From positions 49,938,960 to 50,002,959 of the forward strand of contig CM057839.1 in the NCBI GenBank assembly GCA_030068075.1: DNA of 64,000 nucleotides, in the 5' to 3' direction. Every line of letters starts with the position of its first letter. Position 1 is the first letter of the stretch. The notes below the pieces were generated by a model, which saw only the letters and a list, made by a program, of their open reading frames with translations, had not been told where the DNA came from and made no database searches. Source of the DNA: Paguma larvata (lineage: Eukaryota; Chordata; Mammalia; Carnivora; Viverridae). This document shows positions 47,401-59,700 of this stretch, one piece after another. The translations under genes were made by a program, and so were the position numbers.

Positions 47401-50400
47401 CCCCACAACAACTCCATCACCCCAGAGATGTTTTCCTTGTTAGCAAATGCAAAGGGGACAGGTGTAATGTGTGGGTTTTGTTTTAAATCAACTTATTGTT
47501 GGTGCTTCTCCTCTATGAGCCCCAGAAGGGGCCACCGTGTGGAGCTACTAGGAGAGAGATCTCGGAGCATGGGACAGTAAACTCAGCGCTGCCAAAATCC
47601 CATCCCGGCTTCCACGCTGCAGTCCCAAATCCCTTCCCCGCCCCAGTCTCAGCTCCAAACCGGGTCTGGTTCGGGTGGTGAAAACATGCTTACCAGGGGC
47701 AGGAGGCGGGGAGACGGGAACATTTTCACCTTTAGAGGCTTCACATTCCTTTAGCTTGTTCTTCAGAGCCAGGATTTGCCGGCGAATGGAAAGGACATTG
47801 TTTTTGTCTAGCGTCTCAAGCTGCTCCACCAGGAGACTCATATTCCTTATCTAAGGAAATAAAAATGCAGAGTGACTTTATATTATGGTGCAATTTCTTT
47901 CATAAACATTCCAGGGCTGAATTTGTCACTTAGTGAAACATTGCTAGAGAATACACTCGAGATTCTTCTGAATGGTTTCATTTGGAAGAATACATTTTAT
48001 GGTTTAACGTGAACGCCTGTCAGATCTCAGGCAGATGTGTGTGACAAGAAGAAAATGGCAAAGATTTTAACAGATTTAATAATAGAGCCCAGGCTCAGTC
48101 GAAGCATCCACAAAGGTCCATTAAAGTTCATTTCTAATCACCTTCCCCTATAAACTCGTGTTTACTCATATTGTATTATAATTAAGTTTCTAACGAATGG
48201 CGAGGGCCAGAGAAAACTTAAATTCTGAAATATGTAACTAGAATTCTCAATTACAGCCCACATCATGACCATGCTAGTAAATTCTCGTTGAGATAAAGTA
48301 CCCAACCATAACATTAATGTGATGGCCTTTATCCATAGAGCTTAAAAGGCTTCACTAAAACATAATCACACGAAATTCCTTTAAAGAGGGTTGCCAGTAT
48401 GTGGAGAAGTGTCCCAAGAGGGATCAAAGATCACGTGATCATTCAAAAGGAGAAACAGACCTACCAATTCCAAAATCAGGTCAATTGTGGCTTTCCGGTC
48501 TCACAAGGATAAATCCAGAACAGAGAAGGCACTCAATCTAACTTGGCCATGGAGTTGTTCAGATTTATATCATCTCCTTTCTAGAGACATTGAAAGGCCA
48601 CTTGTTCTGGATGACACCGCCTCAATGAACATGTTCCCACTATATTTAACTCACTATTCAAAGACAGACGTCCACCAAAAGCAGAACACGTGACGTGCTG
48701 CGTGGTCACAAGACAGTGCAGAATTGGAAGTCAGAAGAGAGATCCATAGCCTGGTCCCAGCACCTCCCCACTGAGGAGAATTTATTATTAACCACTCTCA
48801 CAAGTGAGCTCGTGACTTACCTCCACTTCCAGCTGGTCAACAATGGTCGTACTTCCAACAAAACTGTCCTTCAGCTGTATGATCAGTTTCTCCATCTCCT
48901 TCACTTCCAACTTGATTAGCTCAAAGTCCAATTCAGTATAAGAAATGGTATCTTCTTCCATGATCTCTACTCGGACAGTTAGGTTTGAAAGCTTTTTTTC
49001 ATACACGCTGATTAATTGGACATACTCCCTCACCTGAAAGGGAATCAAAAAGCTTAATTCCCAAAGTAATACTACTTGGTATTACTACTACTTGGTATTA
49101 CTTATACTACTTGGTAGTAATACCACTACCAAGCCCTTAGGGACTATTTGTTTGCTGTCAATCTTTTTTTTTTTTTCTTCTTTTGGTGAAGAAATGGATC
49201 AAAAATACCAGGGTGCCTGGGTGACTCAGTTGGTTAAGCATCTGACTCTTGGGCTCAGCTCAGGTCTTGATCTCACTGGCATGAGTCCAAGCCCTGTGCT
49301 GGGCTCCACGCTGGGTGTGAAGCCTACTTAAAAAAAAAAAAGAAAAGAAAAAAAAAAAAAGGAAAGAAAAGAAAGGGATCAAAAACATATTTAACTAGTT
49401 TTTTTAACCTATCTAAATGCAAATAAAAAAAACACATTATTACAATTGGTGGGGTGGATTTTGCACTTGCCTAGACTAAAAATAAATTTGCTTCAGAGTC
49501 ATCATTCACAAGTATATTTTAATTTTCATTTTAATGTTCGAAGATATTAGGTCCCCAGACTAAACTGGTTTGAACCAGACTCCTTTGCCCTCCCTTCTCC
49601 CCTCAGTGCACATGCCGTATCTAAATCGGGGTTTCTCAACATCAGCACTATTGAAATTTTAGGGTAGATCCATTCTTTCTTGTTGGGGGAGGGGGCTTTC
49701 TTGTGTATTATAGGATGTTTACCAGCGTTCCTGGCCTCTAGATACCAATAACACCCACAGACCTTTCACCTGGGACAACCAGCAATATCCCAGACGTTGC
49801 TAAGGTTTCCTGGGGGCGAAATCACCACCACCACCCCCCTCCCTCCATGTAGAAACACTCTTCTAAATTTAAGCATTTTCTATAAGAGACAGAAATGCAC
49901 TAAGTAGAATTCCTTCTCTGGGGGCCCTGTGCATTGAGTTTTGAGCCCCTCTACCTTTTACAAGGTGGCATAAAGCCCCAACTTTACTACACAATACGTG
50001 AGTGTATGTGTGACTGTAAAGTGCACCCGCATTTATTCCAAGAACTGATTATTGCAATCAGACCTTTACGCATTTGTTGCATATATTTGAATGTCTGATC
50101 ATTAAGTTAAAATACTTCCAAAAATTCCCTTGGTGGTTTAGCGTATAATTGGAAGCTCCAAATGGATATTTCAATACACACATTTGGTGGTTCTTTTTGT
50201 ATCTGATCTCTAAAAGAAATGCCATGGCTTTTTCAAGGACCTGCTCATTAAAAGTTGCTGGTTTTACATTCTTTTTAAAAATTTGAACATAAGTGATACT
50301 TTTCCCCGAACTGTGTTAATGTCAAGGAGTTGATCCGCGGTGCCTGGACGAATTCGGAGCCAGATGTTGGTCTGTAATGCTCCCGATACCAAAGGCAGCC

Positions 50401-50742
50401 CTAACTTCTGTCATTTTAGCCCTTCCACTTAACCCCACTGTGCAAATTAGAGCAGACTCATAGGCCACAGACCTAAAGGGCTAGGGCTCCAGGCAAAGAG
50501 GATTTTAATGAAAGTTGAAAATGCAGCCCTTGGCACTGCTAGTGTATCTCCTCGGGCAACTGATGCTCACTGCCATCAGACGTGCCATCATCGGAGGCTG
50601 ATAAGGCTGGTGACATTTTGGTGGATGAGGAGGTTAGAAAAATAATATATAAAACCTAATGAATTCTCCCTCAAAAGTATAAATACAAATACAAGGTAGC
50701 TAGGTTTTAATTTCTACAAAAATCAAGCATAAAACCTTACCT

Positions 50743-50775
<33 letters not shown>

Positions 50776-53700
50776 TTAAAGTGTCAATCCATTGCAGAAA
50801 TGGAAGTTTGCAAAATGAATGTTCTTGTTGGCATTTGGCCTTGCCAGCTCTTGGAACAAATGAAACACCCTCTGTTTTCCTGGAACATGTTTGTGGCACA
50901 TCGCAGCTGTTGTTCTACAAAAATGAGTGATCCAACTGTCATCTCTGCTAAATAAAATGCAGCTCTCCCAGATTCTCACTGAAAACCAAGGCGTAACCTG
51001 GAATTTGCTACCTATGAGAATGTGTGGCATGCCTGCCCTCGTTCAGCCACAAAATGAAGAGTCTCTAAAGATCTGTTTTGGGGAAAAACTCAAGGTTCTT
51101 TTCAGCTGACATTCAAAAGAAAGCTCAGTGATGCTCAGGAAAACTAGAATCATCCATAGAGTTATTAGAAGTCAGGAGAGAATTTGAGGACTCTACTGAC
51201 TTAAGTAGATTGTTCATGTAAACTCTTTACGTGTATAGATCTCTAGTATTGAGCTGGTGTGGGCAATTCCCAGAACATCCATCTCTCCCTGGAAATGTGG
51301 GGTCAGAAGCCACAGTGCAACTTGCACAGAGGTGTAGAGCAAGAATACAGGTCTAGCCACAGGGCTAGTCAGTTGAGTGTCTGACTCTTGATTTCAGCTC
51401 AGGTTCGTGAGTTTGATCCCCATGTTGGGCTCCATGCTGAGTGTGGAGCCTTCCTGAGATTCTCTCTCTCTTTCTCTGTCTCTCTCTCTCTCTCCAGTGA
51501 AAATAAAAATAAAATAGTAAGGATAAGAGGACACCACCCTGTGTCAATATCTTTACTATGAGCTCCTCATCGTTATGAGTTTGAGCTTGGAAAGACTCAT
51601 CTATGCTTGCCTTCAAACCACCACCCTAACGGAGCTTCCATTTTGTCTGTTATGCACATATTATGCCACGGATGGACTTCAAGAATCAATGTTTGTCCGG
51701 AGGAGTTGTTTTGGGATGTTCGTTGTAGTTCTGCATGGTAAACGTGGTCTCGTAATAGATAAGGATGCAGCACAGCTGGCTATTAAGCTAAAGAATATGT
51801 CTGCCTCATGTTCCTGCCTCAAAACCTCTGATCGAGGCACCTGAGTGGCTCGGTCATCGGTTGAGCGCCCGACTTCGGCTCAGGTCATGATCTCATGGTT
51901 TGTGGGTTTGAGCCCCACATTGGGCTCTGTGCTGACAGCTCAGAGCCTGGAGCCTGCTTTGTCCCTCTCCTGCTCACTCTCTGTCTCTCAAAAATAAATA
52001 AATGTTAAAAAAAAGTTAAAAAGGAAAAACCTCTGATCATAATTATGGCCAGATTATCGGAAACAGATAAATGTACTTTGCAACATACTGTTATTTTAAT
52101 ATATCTTCAACAACAAGATGAGTTGAGCTTGAATGGACCATGAAGACATAGGAAATACTTCGGAGCTAGATCCACCTAAACTCAAAGCTGATTTCAGTAC
52201 TTAGTAGCAAATCACTTAATTTCTCTAAGCCTTAGTTCCTCCTCTAAACTGGGGGTAATGGTATCAAGCCTACCAGATTATCGTGAAGACTAGGGATAAT
52301 GCATACTAAGTGCCTCGCTTACTGGATGTCTACAAGTTACACCAATCATGAGAGAAATAGTGATTTCAGGGTTTGTTTCAATCTCACCTTTTAATTTATT
52401 ATATTTCACTGCACAACACATTGTTCAATCAATGTTCTTTGTTTATAAGTTGCCTAAACGTCTCCCAGACTGCCTCGATCTTCTCATGCATGAGGATCTG
52501 TTAGCAAATGTGTCATACTAAATAACTTGCCCCAAAGGCCACAACCCTCCAGACAAAGAAAACCCTGAGCTGTCTTTTTGTCATCCCCTGATGAGTAGAG
52601 TCACAAGAAGACATACCGTAAACAACAGAAAAGTATAAAACGCTTTCAGTATCTCATGCAGAGGCAGCTCCCTGTCTTCCCTGTGTACTGACAGACAATG
52701 AATCAATGTAAGGCAGTGCAAACCCTCTTCTGCGAGCCTGTCCAATCGGGCATTCGCCCCAGGCCTCCAGATGAATGGTGATTTCCAAGGCAACTTAGAG
52801 ACGGCTATAATAATTCACCTGAAAATTCAAAAGCCTTCGGCTGAAGAGATAGCTTTGGATTGAAGGCATTACTGTCCTGCATCTGGCCTTCAAGGTTGAT
52901 AACAGCATGGCAGAGAGAAAAGGGACTGGGATGATGTCAAAGACCCAAATTCCTGACCTGGCTCACCCAGCCAAGGGAGGAATGACCTCCACGTTTATGT
53001 CTCTTGACCTTTATGAACTTCCATGTTTCCCTCCCTAACCTGGGAAGAACACTGGCCTATCTGCCTTAAAGAGAACACGACTGAAGCATTTAAAAAAGCA
53101 GAAAAGAGGGTGCCTGGGTGGCTTCGCTGCTAAGCATCTGCCTTTGGCTCAGGTCATGATCTCACAGTTCGTGAGTTCGAGCCCTGCTTCAAATAAAACA
53201 TGAGCCCTAGGTGAGCCCCACTTCTCTCTCTCTCTCTTTCTCCCCTTCCCTTGCTCACTTGTGCCCTCACTCTCTGTCTCTCTAAATAAATAAATAAAAG
53301 TTTTTAAAAGCAGAAAAGGAAGGTGTTGCTGTTGTTATTATCAATGTCACCCAGAATCTCTGAGGCAGATCTCAGCTGGCAGGTCTATACCTTTCTAAGG
53401 CCTCGATCACAAATTTCTTCCAGACCAGCTACTGACATTTTTGGAACTCAAAGTTTTCCCACCTACTCCTCACTTCCTCCCTGCCAATTATTAGCAAGGC
53501 AGATGCCACCTGCCTCCTCATGGCATTGGAATTAAATGTCCCATACTCTCAGCCCTGGCGAGCTACGCACTTCCCTAGAGCAGCGTGGGGTTTCAGACTG
53601 CCCTTCACACTCCTGCCAGCAAAGAAGACATGCAAATCAGCGCTTCCACTATTTCAAAGCAAATGACTCTAACCGAAAAGATCTTTACTTAGGATTTTCC

Positions 53701-56700
53701 TCCACTTGTTATGTTTTTATGCATAACTTCTTATCTGTACTTGATTATGCTGGAATAAGGCTATGAATATTAATGGTTGGAATTTATAATTTAGTGCTGT
53801 GCCTTTTCTACTGATTAATTCAAGGACATTTTATTTCTTAAGAAGCTAGGTTCCTAGAGTAGTCAAACACATTTTCCTGGACATTTATTGAAACGTAGAA
53901 TATTTATCTACCAATTCGAGTTGAAAGCAGGGTCTCAGCCTCATCATCATTTTTGTCTTACAGGATAACTGTGCTGGATGGTGAGGTAGCTAAATTTAAA
54001 TTTCTCAGGAAAACTTATTTTGAATCCTGCAGTAAAGCCAGAGCTCCTTGTAAATTAATGGTGTTGTATTAAATAATGCATAATGTGATTATAGCCTAGC
54101 TTGGACTTCACCTGTGCAGAATATGAGAGCCTTTCTAATTGATTTTTAACTTGGCTAAAAACGTAGAAGGGGTCAAAACTGGAATGCCAGGTCACATTGC
54201 TCCAGCCGGCTCAGAGAAATGTAAACCATGGGGCATAACTTCCTCGAGCTAGAAAAAAAGCCCTGATCAGGGGGTTGGAGTCAGGGTTTTTACCAAGGCT
54301 GTGTGACCTGTTAGAACTGATTCAAATTCTTCAGTTTCGGTCTAATGTGGGACACATCTAATGTGATGTTCCTGCTGAGACAACAGAGAATAAAACATGA
54401 GAGAGAGAGTAAGAGAGACAGAGACAGAGAGGCAGAGAGAGAGTTAGAGGGAGAGACAGAGAGAGGGAGGGAGGGAAGAGAGCAAATTGGAAGGAAAAAA
54501 CAAGAGGAAGAGAGAGGAAAAGAGAGAGAAAGGAAGGAGGAGAAGAGGAGAAGCTTCCAAGAGTGGAGGAGTGGAGGAGGGGAAGGAGGAGGAAGAGAAG
54601 GAGGTGGGGGCTTTCCAAAAGTAAGAGAAGACAAAACAAAAAACAAATACAAACTAAGAAGGAGAGGGAGAGAAAGATTAGAAGGGTGGACAAGGGAAGG
54701 GGGAATGAACAGGAATAGGAAGACAAAGTGAAAGAGAAGGAAGAGAGAACAGAGGTTAGAGGAGAAGACAGAGAAGGCAAAGCTGGAGGGAAGACGAGGA
54801 AGATCAACAGGAAGAAGAAACAACAAAATCAAAACCAAATAAAAATTGCAAGGTTGGGTTTTGCAGGGAGAGCTCTAGGCTTCTTTCCAACTACACTCAC
54901 ACGATATTGAAGTGAGTTTATCCGTGGCGTGCATAATCTCCATCCCATTTTCTTCCTGTGCCCTCATTTTTCCTGCTATAAAGAACTCCATAGGTGTACT
55001 GTGAAATAAACGCTCACGCCTCCATAGGATATAAACGTGCTGGCTTTGGCACAACCGAAGAAGCCTGCTTATAAAGTCCTGAATAAAACGTGTTGTGTTT
55101 TGTTGGTTGATTTGTTCTTATCAAGAAGTCATTGGAAGAGGAAGAAAAGCAATGCTTACTTTAGAAAGCTCTTTCTCGAACTTCTGGGAGAGAACGTGAG
55201 CTGTGAATTCCAAGCGTTCCACTCTCTGCACGGGAAATGTGGTGTCTGGGAGGGTCACGGAGCAGTGGCAGGTCCCACGGTCATCCTCGAAGCCAGTGAA
55301 ATTGGAAAGCGACTGTAAGTAAAAATACATTCAACATCAGTAAGAAACTGGGAAATGAGCTTTTTGGTAACTGGAGTGACAGAAATTGGCCTGTCAAAAG
55401 GGGGCTCGGAGGCAAGCAAGTGGAGTCCAATACACAAATGAATAGCATCAGAGACACAGGCAGTGATTAAGCTCAGGGTTTAGCCACATCTCTGCCAGTC
55501 AGGCTAAACCAGCGTCAGACACCTATACCTACAGGAAGGGTCTCGTTTCTTGAGTAGGTCTTGAGGAAATTATCGCTCTTCCTAAGTAAGGTAAGGGAAA
55601 CAAGGAGGTGATAGGCATGCTGAGTTCGAATTCCAACTCTACCACTTACTGGCTGTGAACCCTCTGTGAGCCTCAGTTTCCTCATCTGCCAAACAGAGAT
55701 AACCCACTTCATAGGGTCATCCCTGAGAGTCATCGAGTAATGTAAACCAAGTCCCTGGCACACTGTAGGTGATCGGGAAATGTCACTTTCTCTTTCCTCC
55801 CACGTACTCATTTTCTCTTCCTCACCTTTACCCCCAATTCCAACCCAGTGCCTTCCAAAGGAACGAGAAGAACCTCAGGGATACGGGTTACAGGGAAAAT
55901 ATACAATGCCAATCCACATTCTCTCTTCACCTGCAAAATTATGTAATTAACATTCTTTAAAATGGATAAAAAAAGCCATTTTTAAAAGACTGAACAATGT
56001 AGAAGTCTGAAGGTTCTGTGCAAAAAAATTTTTACGTTTTCCAGCTTACCACTTGCAGAAAAGTCATTTTAAAATATTTGATGTTTCTTTAAGATATTCA
56101 GGCTCACACTTTGGTGCCGCTGCATATTTTAAAATGACAGGTTTGAAAGATCCTGTTTTTCTTTTGTCCCCCCTGAACTTCCCCAAGGGGATCGCAGCAC
56201 AATTAACATTTTTTTTTTTTATTACTACTATTGCCTTCCAGAGTAACTCTCGGCAGCGGACTGGCTGTGCTTTGCGATGATCTCATCTGATGGCTAGCCC
56301 AAAGCTCACCTGCGGAACATCAGACTGAAGTGTCTCTCTGAAACTACCAAGGGGAGAGCAATGGTTTGCAGAATTTGAAGAGATGCAGGCAGCACCTCTC
56401 AACGTTTAGGAGGTCAGCTGGCTGCAGCCAAGGTTGTGTGCTCTGTGGATTTCATATCTATCAACCTCCATGATTCCGAACGTGCTGGACTTAGATGCTT
56501 CTATAATCAAAATGCATTCTGTCAGTGACCTCTGGACCAATTAATTCAAGCTTTTGCAACTAAATTGCTCATCAATTTAACCTAATCTTCTTTAAGATAA
56601 GCAAACATACGTACACACACACGCAATGCTTATATATATATGTATGTATGTATATATATATATGTGTGTATGTATGTGTGTGTATATATATATATAAAAC

Positions 56701-59700
56701 AGGTAAATTCTTGACACTGGTCTCAGTTTTCTTTGCCAATCGCATCCCACACCTGCAGGAATTGGGGAGTAAGGAGGAGAGACAAGCAGGTTTATGCTAA
56801 ACATTGGGGCTGGAAAGTGGTTAAGGTAAGGGTCTTTGCCAGGGATGAAGAGGGACTGGACAAGCTACACCAGAAACCTGTCAGAGAGACTAACTTTCCT
56901 TGGAACCAGCTTTATCACTCCCACTGAAGATAGGACAAGTCTGGCTCAAGCATGCCAAGGCTCTTACAGGAGAACCAGTGTATCATGGACTTTTGAAAAA
57001 AATAGCTTATTATAACAACTGTCTACCCCCCCCCACAAATGTCTTGCATTGCATTTTGACAAGGGGAGGTTAATTAGCTGCACAGGACAGAGTTGAACCG
57101 TGCTTAGACTTCTCTGGAAAGCTCTGTCAAATCGGAAAATAGTGGAGATCATCAAGCAGTCTCTAGACAATCAACTAGCTAACAACTTTTAGTCCTGAAG
57201 TTCACCTGAAAGGCAGGCAAATAATTATGAGCCCTGCTGACAGCCATTCCACCATCTTCTATTGAACGTCTGTCCCAGCACTGTGGACTCCCCAGCTTCC
57301 ACCCTGCTTATCATCAGCCCAGCGTGCTCAGCTGACATCAAAATGGTCCATAAGTTTGATCAGTGTCTCCCATTAGAGATATTTCTGCTCCTCACATTCA
57401 AAGACAATGAAGCTAATGGTGATGGGTCTCTCTCTCTGCAGTGAATGCTTAAACTCTGTGTGAGTGTAACATGAGGAATGGGAGATACAGATGTGTGCTT
57501 GTCCCCTGGCCTCTGAGAGGGTATGCAGTCCCCCTGTGGAGGACAAAAAGTACCCTCTGTACCTAGCAAGACACCTCACACTGATAGGTTCTCATTCAGC
57601 ATGTGTTCAATTAACATTTACTGGTGTCTACAACCTGCCAGGCTTTGGTGTTAGGGAGACAAATAAGACCCAATTCCTACCCAGTGAATCAGCCCCGCTG
57701 TCATTAGTGAGACTTAGTGTCCTTTTTCTCGACATGCCCAAACCCCTTAGCCTGATGACAGAAGAACAGGACTCCTGGTTCCGACTCTGCCAGTTACCGT
57801 GTGGAACAAAGCATGGCGCCTTTGCAAGCAGCCCCTTCTTTGGAGAGGGACATCTGAGGCATGTGAAGTGCTCTGAGCATGAGAGCTGAAGGTGTGACTC
57901 ACATTTGTGATTTAAGGTTGCAATTGGCTCTAATTAGCAGCCAAGCCTAAGTGCCTATAAAGATTCAAGGCATAAAATAATGGTACTCAACATTTTCAAA
58001 GTACAGAAAATGATACGTTTGGAACTTGCTCAATGACAGTTATAAAGGGGTTTTCCACCACTTTCCAAAGAGCTCATCAAGCTGACAGCCGGCCCCAGAA
58101 AATTGGGTTTATAGTAGAAGTGACACCTAGTCTGCCATAAAAAAAGAAGTTGGGGTAGTGATACTGACTCACCAGAGGGAGATAAGTGAATTGGGAAGGA
58201 AATTAAAACCTCTAAGTACAATTTAAATACCATTCCTTATCTACTTTTAAATATTTGTCTTTTTGCCAAACAACAGGCATATTGGAGTTCTCTGTTTCCT
58301 GACCTATATTTTATTTTCTGTTTTTGTAGCTCATCATCTTACCCAAACACTGCTTTCTGACTGGTGATGAAGTGTCAAAACAAATTATTATTACTGTTAC
58401 CCTCTTCTTTTAGTGTTACCAGTTTTAATTGTCCCTAGAAATTATTTCGTATCATGGAATAAAAATAAAGATGCATCTGATTTCTGGCTACAAAGAATAT
58501 TTACACATATTCACGATTCCCAAGCCAGGTTCCTCCTAAAAATTCGCAACTTTCATCTATACTCCCCCAAAGCATAGAAAGCTTCCCAGAGAGAGATGCT
58601 GAAGAGGATGGGCAGACTAAGTTTGAGATCTATAATTTGCTGGCTTAGTGACTTTAAGCCAACGACGGCACCTCTCTAAGCCTTAATTTCCACATCTCTA
58701 AAATGGGACCATTAATTTTACCTGCCTCTGGGGGTTAAATAAGATAATACATACTACATACTTAAATGAGTCCTGGCATTTATTAGGTGCTCAGTGAACA
58801 TTGCTGTGGCAGTCTCTATCTGAGCTTTATCCAAACCATTTGTTAATCAACAAATTTTCATCTACATGGTTCTGGTGGCAAAATGGAAACAACAAAAAAG
58901 TCTTTTCCTCTCCTTAATCCAATGGTCCTTCCATTCAGACATGATCACGTAAGCAGCAATCTGACCTGTGAATAAAGATTTTAGAAGTGCAGAGGGATAG
59001 GCTTTGGGGGAGTTCAGACTCCTCTACTCTAAGAAAAGCCTGGGTTTTCCAGAGCAGGGCTCCTATAGAAAGGTCCAGAGCTGACAAGGGCAGAGTTGGA
59101 ATAAGGAAATGCTTCCTGCCCCCTAATATCTCACCCCTTGGTGCCTCTTCCCGTCTTCTCAAAGGAGATAAAAGAGGACTCATCTCCCAAAGAAGTAGGC
59201 TCATGGTGTGATCTAGTGATACGGCATAGATGGGACAGTCCCTTTCTAGCACAGGTTTTGGTTTTGTTGCTACTGATTTTGTTTTGCCTGTTTATTGCTA
59301 CTGCTCTTGTTGTTTTCGGAAATGGCTCTTATGATTCCCTATAAGGAAAATGGAAGAGAGTTAATACTCTTCTGGGGACATATCTGTGTGTGAGAGCACT
59401 TGCCTGAAGACTTCCCCTGCTTCTGCCATCTATCTCCTTTACAAACTAGGCTCAGAGAAACCCTCAGGGCTCCACCTGGAGCAGAGAGGATCTCACTCCC
59501 TCAGGGCGATTCTTCATGTCCTCAGGGTTCCCAATGGCAGCAAACCAGACCAACTTTTCTGGAGCTACTACTGGCAGGGCCCCTTCCCTAAGAGTTCTCA
59601 TCTGTAACAGAACCTGGACATCTCTATTTTTAAAGTATATTCCTTCCACCCCTGCCCACCCCCAATTCCCAAGTACAGCCAGGTTTGAGAACCTCTTTAA

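Larger units (their letters stand above)
40402..47693 (-). other. OLFM4: OLFM4 intron 4
   Basis: A 7292-bp intron (phase 1) with donor GTAAGC and acceptor TTTGTACAG. It holds a young CanSINE (41407), a minus-strand CanSINE with a long GA tract (44266-44550), a MIR interrupted by an AAT microsatellite (43630-43865), a GGAA/GGGA satellite (45901-46232), MIR and L2 pieces at 46.8-47.15 kb, and the orphan ORF at 45093-45404. 42.15-42.95 kb is AT-rich and repeat-free. Confidence 0.9.
49034..55159 (-). other. OLFM4: OLFM4 intron 2
   Basis: A 6126-bp intron with donor GTAAGC and acceptor CCCTTTCAG. It contains four CanSINEs (49211, 51358, 51834 and 53107), a MER5A-like element (49627-49856), an AAT microsatellite (50744-50774), a MIR (52155-52350) and a 450-bp polypurine tract (54390-54835). 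50.0-51.3 kb and 53.3-54.3 kb show no recognised feature. Confidence 0.9.

Noticed and set aside
49066..49130. Repeat cluster as a CRISPR-like array
   Set aside because: Units are contiguous tandem repeats without spacers, in a mammalian intron.
54311..54838. ORFs of 175 and 149 codons (reverse) and 128 codons (forward)
   Set aside because: Low-complexity products of the polypurine tract in OLFM4 intron 2.
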